This document shows, one piece after another, positions 46,951-60,140 of a stretch of DNA of 64,000 nucleotides (positions are counted from its first letter, which is position 1; every line of letters starts with the position of its first letter). The position numbers and the translations under genes are program-made. Source of the DNA: Haematobia irritans (lineage: Eukaryota; Arthropoda; Insecta; Diptera; Muscidae); contig NC_134397.1 in the NCBI RefSeq assembly GCF_050003625.1, positions 224,626,537 through 224,690,536 on the forward strand, given 5' to 3'. The notes below the pieces were generated by a model, which made no database searches, had not been told where the DNA came from, and saw only the letters and a program-made list of their open reading frames with translations.

Positions 46951-48633
46951 TTTCATGTAAAAACCTCTTTAAAACAGAGAATTTCCAGCAAAAACTCCTA
47001 TTACCAGGTATGAGTACAAGTATGCCTGCGCCAAATAGGTAACAACTTCTTCGTACATATATCAGCAGTAATACTTCTACATGGGCACGTCATTGGAGGA
47101 AAGTACTTGAGTGCAAGCATACCAGCAGTCGAAAAATAAGTACAGCTCTCCAAAAATATTAGGTTTACCATAACTAGAACCAAAACAAGCTAGAATCAAA
47201 AAGAGCGAGTTGCTGTTTTCATATCTATTTATAGATTTTAATCTCTCTTATAAGCTAGTTTCATTTTCATTATTTTTTGGGGGAAATCAAATTATGGGTT
47301 TTAACAGACGTCTGTTGATGGTTTCGCGAGGGGCTAAAATATGTTTGGAAATTCACGTTTCAACCCCTAGAATATCATGGATTCCTATGCTTGGAAAAAT
47401 ACCTTAAACTTTGATTTATATTTCCATATTTATCTTTAAACCGTATCTAAATTTTGAAAAAGTACATTAAAGAAATTTCTCTCTTTCTCATATTTATGAT
47501 AGTTCCTTTTTTTGTACCAATTTGTCAGCCATTTTAAAAATACGCATATATTTCCTCATCCTTCAAAATAAAATATCCCCTCAACATAAAAAAAAAGAAA
47601 AAAAACAAAACCACTATCAAGACCTTCGCATATTCCATGCTTCTATGGTTACGGTGATTTTCTGGTCTGCTAATACAATGAAGAGAATCAAGAGAAAAAG
47701 AAACAAACATACACACATACACAAATATACCAGTCATAATGTTATCGTTTTAGCTTTACATCTACAGCCCCAAGGAGGTTAAAAATCCTCCACCAAATTC
47801 TCTTTGAACCCCCCACCACCAGCACTCTTCATAATGGGTCTACTAAGAATTACACCCCCGCACATAAAAATGTATACAAAAACACATTTCCCTTTTTAAA
47901 TGGCGCCATATCAAAAAATATTTCCAACTCTCTTTTTGGTGTGGAGGGGGGCTGGACGAATAACTGAATGAGTGAGTGAGGGAGTCAGTGTTGTTGTTAT
48001 TTCAACTACGGGTACCACAATGGCTGCAAGCAACCCCTAGATTTGTGCACAAGTGTGTGGGTGTATAATTTTTTGTATGATTGTATCAACAAGGGTGTTT
48101 GCTTGTGATGTAGTTTAAGAATAACGATTTTTTTCTCCGATTTCCATTTTCACGTTTTTCACAATTTTATTTCTTGATTTCTTTTCTTTTGAAAAACAAA
48201 AAAAAAAAATTGTTACTTTTATTTATATTTTGAAATGCATATCATCATTTATGCATGAGATTTTGCCGAAAGAAAAAAACGTAGTAATGTTGGTCCTTCA
48301 ACGAGAACAAATAAAATAAAAAAAGCATTGGCCCTTGTAGGCCATTGACCATGATTGTAATGCCTGAGGATTTAAATAGAAAATTTTGTAAAAAATCGGG
48401 TGAGTAATATAAAGTAGAAAAAATTGGTATCGAACAATTTTTTTTTTTGTAAATTGGAAAGTTGGAATTTTTTGAGGCTAATTAACCTTATTTGGTTCTT
48501 AACTTTGTACTCCTCATATCTGCAAAATCAAACAAAGTATATTCACAAATAGTTTACTTGGTTCCAAAGATTTTGGCTTTTCCTCATGGATTTTGGTTTT
48601 GATTCTGAAAGAATGCCACTTCTTTAGAATAAA
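46951..48633. other. repeat-poor, probable host DNA
   Basis: No recognised gene. The end (48540-48633) resembles CACTGAAAAA-type MITE sequence (TTTACTTGGTTCCAAAGATT). Confidence 0.4.
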
Positions 48634-50349
48634 AACAAGTATATACAGCAGTAAGTTCGGCCGGGCCGAATCTTAAATACCCACCACCATGAACCAAATA
48701 TTAGGGTTTCCTTTGAAATTTCAGGAGGGCTTGAGGACTTGAGGACACTTCCCGAAGATAAATTTAAAGATTTCATCCATGAGGACTATATCAGATTCTG
48801 GATTTATAAGAACCATTTTTGTTTGAGTTTTAGAGGAATCATTAACATCTCTTGTAAGTGTGCAAGAAAATTATAAAATAACGTCTTGATTTGAAATCTT
48901 AAATCTGTAGAACTAAAATCTGGAAATTTTACATTGAGTTTCAAGCAATTTTCATGATCAGTGCGACTTCTACACCCTCAAGAAGTGAAGTCGGTCTATA
49001 TGGAGGCATTACCAAATGGACCTATAAAAACCTAATCCGATACACGTTTTTGTGAGCCTAAAATACCAGAATATTTACAATTTCAGGCAAAATCAGATAA
49101 AAACTACGGTTTCTAGAAACCCAAGGAGTTAAATCGGGAGATCGTTCTTATGGGGGCTATACTGAAATATGGACCGATGCTCAACGTTTTCGGCACACCT
49201 CTTTATGACCCGAAAATACCTCTAGATTTCCAATTTCAGGCAAATAGGATAAAAACTTCGGATTCTAGAAGCCCAAGAAGTAAAATCGGGAAATCGGTCT
49301 ATATGGGGGCTATACCAAAATATGGACCGATCCTCACCATTTTCGGCACACTTCTTTATGGTCCTAAAATACCTCTAGATTTCCAATTTCAGACAAATTG
49401 GATAAAAAATAAGGTTTCTATAAGCCCAAGACCCCAAATCGGGAGGTCGTTTTATATGGGGAACATACCAAAACATGGACCGATACTCACAATTTTTGGC
49501 ACACGTATTTGTGGTCCTACAATACCTCTAGATTTCCAATTTCCGGTAAATTGAATAAAAACTGCGATTTCTATAAGCCAAAGAAGTAAAATCGTGAGAT
49601 GGGTTTTTATGGGGGCTATACCAAAATATGGACCGATACTCACAATTTTTGGCACACGTATTTGTGGTCCTACAATACCTCTAGATTTCCATTTTCAGGT
49701 AAATTGAATAAAAACTGCGGTTTCTATAAGCCCAAGAAGTAAAATCGGGAGATCGGTCTATATGGGGGCTATACCAAAATATGGACCGATACTCACAATT
49801 TTTGGCACACGTATTTGTGGTCCTACAATACCTCTAGATTTCCAATTTCCGGTAAATTGAATAAAAACTGCGATTTCTATAAGCCAAAGAAGTAAAATCG
49901 GGAGATGGGTCTATATGGGGGCTATACCAAAATATGGACCAATACTCACAATTTTCGGCACACGTATTTGTAGTCCGACAATACCTCTAGATTTCCAATT
50001 TCAGGTAAATTGAATAAAAACTGCGGTTTCTATAAGCCCAAGAAGTAAAATCGGGAGATCGGTCTATATGGGGGCTATGCCAAAACGTGGACCGATACTC
50101 ACCATTTTTGGCACACCTCTTTAAGGTCACAAAATACCTCCAGATTTCAAATTTCAGGCAAATTGGATAAAAACTACGGTTTCTATAAGCCCAAGACCCC
50201 AAATCGGGAGGTCGGTTTATATGGGGACTATATCAAAACCTGGACCGATACAGCCCATCTTCGAACTTGACCTGCCTGCAGACAAAAGACGAGTTTGTGC
50301 AAAATTTCAGCACGATTGCTTCATTATTGAAGACTGTAGCGTGATTACA

Positions 50350-50387
<38 letters not shown>

Positions 50388-50538
50388 GGACAGACGGACA
50401 TCGTTATATCGTCTTAGAATTTCTCCCTGATCAAGAATATATATACTTTATATAGTCGGAAATCGATATTTCGATGCGTTACAAACGGAATGACAAACTT
50501 ATTATACCCCCGTCACCATTCTATGGTGGTGGGTATAA
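48634..50538. mobile_element. complete family C element (reference copy)
   Basis: Starts AACAAGTATATACAGCAGTA with the palindrome TTCGGCCGGGCCGAA. A unique region is followed by monomers with TATATGGGGGCTATACC at 49611, 49764, 49917 and 50070 (exactly 153 bp), then a run of GACA tetramers at 50352-50399. The core GATCAAGAATATATATACTT and the hairpin ACCATTCTATGGTGGTGGGTATA end it. Directly followed by family D. Confidence 0.88.
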
Positions 50539-51410
50539 CAAGTAGGAAAAGTCTAAAGTCGGGCGGGGCCGACTATATTATACCCTGCACCACTTTGTAG
50601 ATCTAGATTTTCGATATCACATCCGTGTTGAGGGCTATATATAAAGGTTCGTCCCAAATACATACATTTAAATATCACTCGATCTGGACAGAATTTGATA
50701 GACTTCTACAAAATCTATAGACTCAAAATTTTAGTCGGCTAATGCACTAGGGTGGAACACAATGTTAGTAAAAAAATATGGGAAACATTTAAATCTGAAG
50801 CAATTTTAAGGAAACTTCGCAAAAGTTTATTTATGATTTATCGTTCGATATATATGTATTAGAAGTTTAGGAAAATTAGAGTCATTTTTACAACTTTTCG
50901 ACTAAGCAGTGGCGATTTTACAAGCAAAATGTTGGTATTTTGACCATTTTTGTCGAAATCAGAAAAACATATATATGGGAGCTATATCTAAATCTGAACC
51001 GATTTTAACCAAATTTGACACGCATAGCAATAATGCTAATTCTACTCCCTGTGCAAAATTTCAACTAAATCTGAGTTAAAAATTGGCCTCTGTGGTCATA
51101 TGAGTGTAAATCGGGCGAAAGCTATATATTGGAGATATATCTAAATCTGAACCGATTTCAACCAAATTTGGCACGTATAGCTACAATGCTAATTCTACTC
51201 CCTGTGCAAAATTTCAACTAAATCGGAGCAAAAAATTGGCCTCTATGGTCAAATGAGTGTAAATCGGCCGAAAGCTATATATGGGAGCTATATCTAAATC
51301 TGAACCGATTTCAATAAAATTTGGCACACTTAACTACAGTACTAATTGTTCTTCTTGTGCAAAATTTTAAGCAAATTAGGTTAAAACTCTGGCTTCTGGG
51401 GAAATTAAGG
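50539..51410. mobile_element. family D element, 3'-truncated
   Basis: ACAAGTAGGAAAAGTCTAAA and AGTCGGGCGGGGCCGACT start, the same leader as 37957, then about three monomers (ATATATGGGAGCTATATCTA). No microsatellite or hairpin end. Confidence 0.8.
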
Positions 51411-51848
51411 AAAATTGTCCTTAATGTAGAGAGACACATATTTCATTTAAAGAAATCGTCCTTAAATTAACTGAAATGTTGAATTTTTAGATTTATAATA
51501 AAAATATAGACTAGCACTTATTTTGAGTATTTTGTATCTTTGGTTTGAAGTTTTTTTTTTTTGGAATAAGAAAAAAATTTATTTTAAACTGGCATTTGAT
51601 TGTACGTGAAGAGCTTTATTAAAATATCGCAAAAGCAGGAAGAAAATTCCATAAATTAGATCTGTATGCTAATTTTAATTTTGTTGATCCTTAATTTAAA
51701 GCCAGAGAGGTTCCTAAAAATTGTCTTAAAAAAGCCACATATTTGGCTTGGAATCAATACTAAAATATATAAGGGAAAGTCAACAATTTTGGATCCAAGT
51801 ATTTTTTGTTTTTGAGTTCATGATACGAGTGTGTATTCGTCTTATTAA
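51411..51848. repeat. decayed A+T-rich dispersed repeat
   Basis: Shares CCATAAATTAGATCTGTATG-type and GGAATCAATACTAAAAT sequence with 61190-61450. Non-coding. Confidence 0.45.
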
Positions 51849-52364
51849 CCCTTTCACTACCGAAATAAACCTAATGATAAAAACTTTTATTTTTCTTCTT
51901 TTTTTACTTGTACTAACAGCATGTAGAACAAAAATTTTCATTTTGAAAACCTACCTCAATTACTTCAAGAGCTATATGATTTTGTTCTGAAAACTTGATT
52001 CTTGAATTGTGACCAAATGACCTTACGAAAATAAACGTTATTTGGCCTATAATATCTTTCAAAGTGTGAGAAAAATACAAAAAAGAACCCGTAAAAATAT
52101 CAGCTATAAATTTTGTACAAATGTCCATTTACTAGAAACATACAGTACAAAAATTGTCTCAAATTGTCGTATTTTCCGTTTATTGTTAAAGAAGTTCATA
52201 AAAATGTATTTTAGACCTCACCAATATGGACAATATATATAGCTTATTTAGATGAAAGCCTCTACTTTAAAATAACATCGAAAAATAAATCGAAACTATG
52301 TGGGAAAATAGAATTTGGTATCTTTTTCGAATGTCCTTCTATGTGGACATCAGTAGTGAAAGGG
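51849..52364. mobile_element. piggyBac-like non-autonomous element, 516 bp
   Basis: Ends CCCTTTCACTACCGA and TCAGTAGTGAAAGGG, flanked on both sides by TTAA (51845-51848, 52365-52368). CCC-type termini and a TTAA target are the piggyBac signature (established). The interior has no recognisable transposase. Confidence 0.85.
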
Positions 52365-52469
52365 TTAATGTTTCGCTAATTTTTCGATGATTTCTGGTAT
52401 AGGATCAAAATGCGGCTTAAACTTTAAATATACGATAGTGATATTAATACAACAAAGATTTCAACTTAA

Positions 52470-52709
52470 CCCTCTAATGCCCAATCCCACCTTTAGGCGG
52501 GCTTCGTAAAATCAGGAAGCTTTTAGTAAAACACACCTTAAGACAACTTAAATGGGTTTAATAAAAAGAAAACTTAATAAAATCTGGTCAAGAGACTTTG
52601 TAGCATATACTGAATTTTACCGCATACATTTTTCTTGTTTTGTTTTCTTGCTTTTGTGTCGTTAACATTGAATATTTAATCAGCCGGCAAAAAATGGGGC
52701 ATTAGAGGG
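52470..52709. mobile_element. piggyBac-like non-autonomous element, 240 bp
   Basis: Ends CCCTCTAATGCCC and GGGCATTAGAGGG (perfect over 13 bp), flanked by TTAA (52466-52469, 52710-52713). A different family from its neighbour 105 bp to the left. Non-coding. Confidence 0.88.
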
Positions 52710-52779
52710 TTAAGTCAATTAGGACTTATTCTAATCAGAGGGCCAATCTAGTGAAGAGATTGATGAGTGATGAAAGGAT

Positions 52780-53030
52780 CTATACGAGGGTTGGCTTTAT
52801 CGCAGTATTGTAATCAGCCAACTGACTTTCTTTTCTTTTCTTTCATAAAGCTTGACATTTTTAAAATTATAGGTAATCAGAACGTATTGATATACGAGGG
52901 CCATTTATTTGTGTTGTTTACAAAAACTTAAAAGTCACAAACTCGCCCAAAAATTGAATTAAATCCTGAACATTTTCGTGCGATAATTTTGTTAAAACTT
53001 TCGTCATGGATTAATTCTATTACAGGGTAT
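52780..53030 (+). pseudogene. mariner-like N-terminal transposase relic with TATACGAGGG end motif
   Basis: TATACGAGGGTTGGCTTTAT (52780) and TATACGAGGGCCATTTATTT (52891) look like mariner-type ends. A plus-strand frame then reads KIELNPEHFRAIILLK, resembling the start of mariner transposases (LnrEhFRaiIfydF). It breaks off after about 20 codons into family D sequence. Confidence 0.5.
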
Positions 53031-53170
53031 CAATATACTTTATTCATTTTTTAGCGATGAAGCTCCATCAAGGATCAATCCATCAAGGATTTAGATATAG
53101 CTACCATATATATCGCAAATGTAGATATAGAAAGTGATACAGGGTATATTATAGTCCGTCCCGCCCGGTT
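53031..53170. repeat. family D end fragments
   Basis: GATTTAGATATAGCTACCAT, then ACAGGGTATATTATAGTCCG and a damaged GC palindrome. Confidence 0.55.
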
Positions 53171-54026
53171 GTGGATTGTTCATACTGTTTTTTTTTCATT
53201 TTTTTTTAAATTATTATAATGATTTTTTTATATTTTTTTTAAATATGAAATATTCTTATTTAATAGCTTATCTAAGGAAATTTCTCTATTTATTCTCTTT
53301 TTCAATAGAGAAATTTCCTAAAGCAAACATTTTGTCTCCTTTTTATCCTCCTACCATCACTGCTTACAACTTTCAAAAAAACAAACTTTACTAATTTCAA
53401 CATAATTATGTCCATGTTGTTATTTATAATTCTGCAGGAAATGAAAAACCTAAACTAAAAACCTCCCTTGGGGCCCATTGCCATAAAACTGCCATGCTCT
53501 TAGATGTGCTGCAGCCATAATAATTGGAAGTCATTTACAAAAAGCCACAAACTAGAGTTACAACCAGAGATAGCATCTACAGGCAAACTATAATACACTG
53601 CTTCAATTTCTCTCTCTCTCTCTCTCTAAGAAGAATAAAATAAAAGTAGATGGTGACAGTGTCTCTATGCTGGTTAAAAAAAAACAGAAGAAGCTTCTTA
53701 AGCTTAATAAGGATGTTTGAAATACCTTTTACAAGAGGGAAATTGGAGACGATAAATCTGTTTGCAAGAGATGTAACATTTTTATGGATATGGTACCGGT
53801 AATTAACACTCTCTGATTTTATAATTAAGTTTATGACTTTACACAATGACAAACTCATTTTTATTACGAAATGGGATGAATTTACCAGTTTATTATCCTT
53901 ACACATACCTCTAATAAGGCAGCAGAAGCTGTTCCTTCCTCATTTTAGGTATCCTAATGAAAGCAACCGACATTTATTTTGTGTCTATGGTGATAGACGT
54001 TTAAAGTACTTTTTACTAAATAAGTA
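53171..54026. other. repeat-poor, probable host DNA
   Basis: CT microsatellite at about 53610-53628. No recognised gene; a 109-codon minus frame (53577-53906) has no recognisable domain. Confidence 0.4.
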
Positions 54027-54392
54027 CACTGAAAAAAAAAGCTTACCCAGTTTCAAAGATTTTATATCTACACTAATGTTAGGTTAAAGTGGCAGCCCTA
54101 TTTATTTCAGGCTCACTTGGACTATTCAGTCCATTGTGCTATCAAATTGAGTTCCGAGTCAAAGTAGCGGAGTTAGGATACCCTTATGACAAATTAATTT
54201 TTTAGATTTTATGTTAAGCTAAACATTTTTAAGTCAAATCACTTAAATATTAACACAAATGACTTCATTTAAAGTTTATCGAAGTTTGGAAAAGGAACAA
54301 ACTTTATAATAGAAAAATGCTAAGCAAAATTCACATTCGTATTTTAAGGGTAAGATAAAATCTTTGGCCTTACGACAATATTCTTTCCAGTG
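54027..54392. mobile_element. CACTGAAAAA-type MITE with inserted SINE fragment
   Basis: Ends CACTGAAAAAAAAAGCTTAC and TATTCTTTCCAGTG, with TA flanks (54025-54026, 54393-54394). At about 54068-54145 lies an inverse SINE tail (GTTAGGTTAAAGTGGCAGCC, ACTATTCAGTCCATTGTG). Confidence 0.8.
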
Positions 54393-55360
54393 TAGGAAAG
54401 AGAATAGGAGAGTTTGTTGAGTAACCTTGCTGATTAACTAATGTTGATTGCCTTTGTGTCTCTGATATTTGTGTGATGATGATGCTGTGACTTTGAGTTT
54501 ATATGTAAGAGAAGAGATTAGGAGAGAGAGAGAGAGGTGAAATTTGTTGTTTGTATTTGTCCATGGCTTAATGTTCTTGTAGTTGTCTGCCCGTTTTCCT
54601 CATTTTCATTTTGTGTAATTTTCATAAATGTCATTTTACGGTACGGTTTGTTTAATGACTGTTGAAGAGCTTTTAAGTTAATTATCGTAAAAGCGGCAGT
54701 CAGCCATCTATGGCTTGGCCTGAGCATCACTTGTAAAGTGGGTAGTCAATTAAATTGTGGTTTTTCTCGTTTTGTTTAAATATATAAGCCATTAAAAATT
54801 TCTACTGTTTCGGGGGAAATATTGGGTGTTTTATATCCTTATATAATTATATAATATAATATAATTAGGAACGTAATATTTTTTGTTTATTTAAAACCTA
54901 CACGTATAAATCAGTGGTTCATGATCATACTGAATAATGAATTTATTCAAAATTTTAAGCCATTTCTATTTGAAAATCGATTCACTCAACAAAAACAAAT
55001 TTACTTAGTCTTTGATTTTCACTTTGAATTTTATTACTTATTTTAAGTCAAAGATGAGAATTCTTTAAAATAAAAAGAAATTGAGGAAGTACTCGTATCT
55101 ACACCATAAAAAAGAAATATTTTAGAAAATGTTAGCTAAAATATTTTACAATATGCAAAATTATAGAAATAAATTAGAAATAATAACATATTAAAGGATA
55201 TTTTTTAAAATGAATGCATATTTTCCCATTGTTTAAGAAAATCTCATATTTTGAAAAAAAAAAAACATTTGGATATAAACATTTTAGTATAGCTTTAAAG
55301 CACACAATTTAAGTAGCATTAACTCATTTTAAAAAATATGAACTAAATTTAAAAATAGTA
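54393..55360. other. A+T-rich, probable host DNA
   Basis: GA microsatellite at about 54521-54537. Otherwise anonymous. Confidence 0.4.
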
Positions 55361-55648
55361 CACAGAAAAAAATTTCACGAAATTTTTTCCAATTAAAATC
55401 TTAATTGAGTTTTAAAAAATATTCAATTAAAAATTTAATTCATTCAACAAATTTTTTAATTGAAATAAAAATCAATTACACAAATTAATAGTATCAATTA
55501 AATATTTAATTGGATCAATTAATTTTTTAATTGACTGTCAATTAATTTTTAATTGATACTATCATTTCTGTGATTGAAGACATTTCAATTAAAAAATTAA
55601 TTGGACCAATTAATTTCGTGATTGAATCAGAAAAAAAAATTTTGTGTG
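55361..55648. mobile_element. N2 MITE, complete, inverse orientation
   Basis: CACAGAAAAAAATTTCACGA to AAAAAAATTTTGTGTG, TA flanks. Block order is the reverse of 42257-42546, and the copies are close in sequence. Confidence 0.85.
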
Positions 55649-55673
55649 TACAATAAAATTGAGTATTTAACGT

Positions 55674-55965
55674 ATACACGGACGAAAAAGACTGCTTTTC
55701 ATATTTTTGGGTGTGAAAATTATATATTTGGAACAGTTTTAGAAATAGCCTATAAACATATGTGTGTTTAAAAAGAGAGACCTAGAGAGTATGCTGCTAA
55801 ATAATGGATGTAATCAATTGGCGCCTTAAAAATATATTCACACAAAAAAAATTTCATTAAAATTTTTTTCTACCAGTGTATGCCCTATGGTGAACATAAT
55901 ATGTTTAAACAATGCAAACAATATTTTGTTTGGACCAATACTGAATTTGAAAATTTTGGCAAAAT
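55674..55965. repeat. dispersed CACGGACGAAAAA-type repeat
   Basis: Shares, in inverse orientation, AAACATATTATGTTT-type sequence and GGCGCCAATTGGTTA-type sequence with 60690-61125. TA precedes CACGGACGAAAAA here, and CGGCCGTG precedes TA there. Confidence 0.55.
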
Positions 55966-56164
55966 AAAATTTTGACAAAATATAATTTTGACAACAATTT
56001 CTATAGAAGTAAAATCTGGAAAAAATTTTCTTTAGAAATAAAATTTTGGCAAAATTTTCTATAGAAATAAAATTTTGACAAAATTTTCTATAGAAATAAC
56101 ATTTTGACAATGTTTTCTATAAAAATAAAATTTTGGTAGTTTATTTTTGGCTCGAGTGGCAACC
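55966..56164. mobile_element. short 29-bp array element
   Basis: Six or so units, ending TTATTTTTGGCTCGAGTGGC then AACCATG, the usual right border. Confidence 0.7.
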
Positions 56165-56998
56165 ATGTTTATGAACCGATATGGGCCAATTTTTGTGTGA
56201 TTGGGGATCGGCTATATATAACTATAGACCGCTACGGATCAATTTTGGCATGGTTATTAGCGGCCTTATACTAACACAACGTTGCAAATTTCAACCGGAT
56301 CGGATGAATTTTGCTCCTCCAAGAGGCTTCGGAGGACAAATCTGGGGATCGATTTATATGGGGGCTATATATAATTATGGACCGATATGGACCAATTATT
56401 GCATGGTTGTTAGAGACCATCTATTAACACCACGTACCAAATTTCAACCGGATCGGATGAATTTTGCTCCTCTAAGAGGCTCCAGAGGTCAAATTTGGGG
56501 ATCGGCTTATATGGGGGCAATATATAATTATAAGCCGATGTGGACCAATTTTTGCATGGTCATTAGAGAACATATACCAACACCATGTACCAAATTTCAG
56601 CAGGATCGGATGAAATTTGCTTCTCTTAGAGGCCCCGCAAGCCAAATCGGGGGATCGGTTTATATGGGCGCTATATGTAATTATGGACCGATATGGACCA
56701 ATTTCTGCACGGTTGTTAGAGACCATATACTAACATCATGTACAAAATTTCAGCCGGATCGGATGAAATTTGCTTCTCTTAGAGCAATCGCAAGCCAAAT
56801 TTGGGGATCCGTTTATATGGGGGCTATACGTAAAAGTGGACCGATATGGCCCATTTGCAATACCATCCGACCTACATCAATAACAACTACTTGTGCCAAG
56901 TTTCAAGTCGATAGCTTGTTTCGTTCGGAAGTTAGCGTGATTTCAACAGACGGACGGACGGACATGCTCAGATCGACTCGGAATTTCACCACGACCCA

Positions 56999-57172
<174 letters not shown>

Positions 57173-57235
57173 CGTGATTTCAACAGACGGACGGACGGAC
57201 ATGCTCAGATCGACTCGGAATTTCACCACGACCCA

Positions 57236-57423
<188 letters not shown>

Positions 57424-57639
57424 GTTATGGGGTCTTAGAGCAATATTTCGATGTGTTACAAACGGAATGACAAAGTTAATATACCCCCATCCTATGGTGG
57501 AGGGTATAAAAAAATATCTTAAGTTGGCTTTAGTGCCTTGGAGGGTTTACTTTTGTTCAAAAAGATCAGAGATTTTTGGTTTTCAGAAGGTTGTGTACAT
57601 GACCAGGAATCATAAACTCAAAAATTTTAGAACCTTTAA

Positions 57640-57876
57640 ATACACACATAATAAATATTTTGAAACAATCCATAAATTAATTGATCCAATTATTTTCAAT
57701 TGGAATGTTTTCAATCACATAAATTATAGTATCAATCACCGAGAAAAACTAAAAAATTAATTGATACTATTCATTTTGATTTTAATTAAAAAATTAAATT
57801 TTTAATCGAATATTTTTAAAAATACAATTAAAATTTTAATTAGAAATATGTGGTTGAAAGTTTTTTCTGTGTACGT
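57640..57876. mobile_element. N2 MITE, diverged copy
   Basis: AATTAATTGATCCAATTATT, ATTTTAATTAGAAATATG and the right end TTTTTTCTGTGTA. The left end is lost. Confidence 0.65.
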
Positions 57877-60140
57877 ATGCGATTTTCGGGTAGCATAAAA
57901 GACTCATTTCTCTGAAACGAAGATTTTGTATTTAACCAAACTCGATTAAATACTCATTGAAAACAAAACTCATTCACAAACATATAAAGAAAAAATTATT
58001 TTTTTTTGTGTTAAATTATTCCCAAGTATTGCCAACTTCGTGATCAATTAATTTCGAAATTGAAACGAAAAACTATTTTTTTCTCTGTACAATTTATAGA
58101 TATTCATAAATTTTATTTATCGGATTAAAAGAGAAACATAGAAAAATATGTGCAAATAAAACTAATCCCTTCATCCTCCTAACTCTCCCTCCCTATCTCT
58201 CTTTTTTCATCGTTCTAAATAAATTATCACCATTACCATTGACACCTTATGCTATTGTTCGATTAATTAAATTTTCTATCTTTGTATTATTATAATTTCT
58301 ATTATTTTAATTTGCCATTGACACCAGTCAAACGCCATTTACTGGAATTATCTTGTATGCAAATATTTATTTTGTTATTAGGGTAGGCATGTTTACATTC
58401 CATTATTGGCAAAGTCTTATCATTTGTTTAACAATTAACACTAAAACATTAATTTATATTCAAATTTTAGTTTCACTAACCGGTTTGCTTCTATTGTTTC
58501 GTATATCCGGTATGAGAGAGAGAGAGAGAGGGAACAATAGAATCGTGAGTTTTGCAGATAGCTGGTTTCGAACAATAATAATTGCTGTTTGATTAGTTCA
58601 CAAAAATCACTATGGTATGATAGGGAATGGGAGGAGATTTTAGGCTTTAGCAATAATAATAATAATAATCGTTATCTGGCTCCAACTTCATTGGCATCAC
58701 CACATCATACAATATGGCCATTATGCCCCAAGGGTTGTAGTAGTGGTAGTGGTTATTGGTTGGTTGGTTGGTGATCTAATAATAAATTCCAACTAACAAA
58801 AGGATTTTAAACTCTCCCTCCTTTGCCTTGCGGATATTAAATGCCATGACATAGCTAACGACCTCGCTACCAAGCAACCATAAATGAAGCAAGGAAGCCA
58901 TCTATCCATCCATTCATAGCAATTGCCCCAAATTGCTAATTATGGCCGACCATCATATAAGCACTTAACACCTTAAAAACATAATAAAACGTAATTTATC
59001 GTTTTAACGTCATTAAGGCTATGTCATTTGTCCTATGGCTGCCTATCAAGGGCTCTAGTGCGCATGATCGTACAATGACAAAAATTCACAGATATAGAAA
59101 CAGGGAGCATATATACCACCATAACAGGCGACCCCCCTCACCTTCTCTTTCAAACATCTACACACAGACACAAGCAAATTCTCCTCCATATGGAAGATGG
59201 AAATGGTATCCTGCAAAATATGACTTTGCTTATTTTCCTCCCTTGGTCCAAAGTAGATTGCTTTTGCATTGATGATGAAGTCCTCATTATGGTTGATGTT
59301 AGTGCTTTGGCTAAAGCATCCATTTAGAGTTTACCAAGCTACCATCGTTCACATCGACAGAGATTTTTAAGTATACTTTTGGGGTTTCATAGGTTTTGTT
59401 TGGAACTTTACAAAACAAACTTATTAGTGAGTGCAGACATACGTAGGCTACGATAAAGTCTCTTCTCCCTACTCGCTCTATATCTCTCTCTTACCACTCT
59501 TTTGTTGTATTAGGGTGTGTGTATGTTAGTTGCTACTTTCCTTCTAGTGTTTGTGCTGTTGCTTTTGATAACATAAATGTCGACATAATTAACAAACTTC
59601 CCAATTAATGTAAAATTCCCAAAATTTCTATATAGCTACACCACAAATTGGCGGGTCATGTTTATCGATTCTGGTTTTTGGGAAATTAGGCATGAGCATT
59701 TGAATTATGACCATAATCGTATGGATGTCTATACAATCCCTAATAATGCTCATAATCAAATTTCTAACTTGTGAGAAATTTTTAGCATTTCACGAGAGAG
59801 GAAACAATAAATTGAAGAGTATTGTATACTGAAAACAATATTTACGTGTTATTATAGATTACGAAATCTGAATTGAAGGAATGAAATTTTATTCAATAGA
59901 AAGTTTATAATCTTTGCTTAAAAAATTTTTTTTTTTATTAAATTTAGGACACAAGTTTCGTAAATTTGTGTCCCCCCGTTAAAGTCGTATGTCTTGGAAC
60001 TAAGGAACATTTTCTTTAAAGTAAAGAAAACATTTTTGAGCTATAGAAGTCGTCCTTAAACTAACTAAGATATAGAATTTTTAGATTTATAATAAAAACT
60101 CTTCAAATAATAACCCTAAAAAAAATCGATTCTGTATCAT
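57877..60140. other. repeat-poor, probable host DNA, ending in a decayed repeat
   Basis: GA microsatellite at 58513-58530 and an AAT trinucleotide run at about 58652-58668. No gene is recognised. 59930-60140 resembles 51411-51480 (TAACTAAGATATAGAATTTT, TTATAATAAAAA). Confidence 0.4.
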
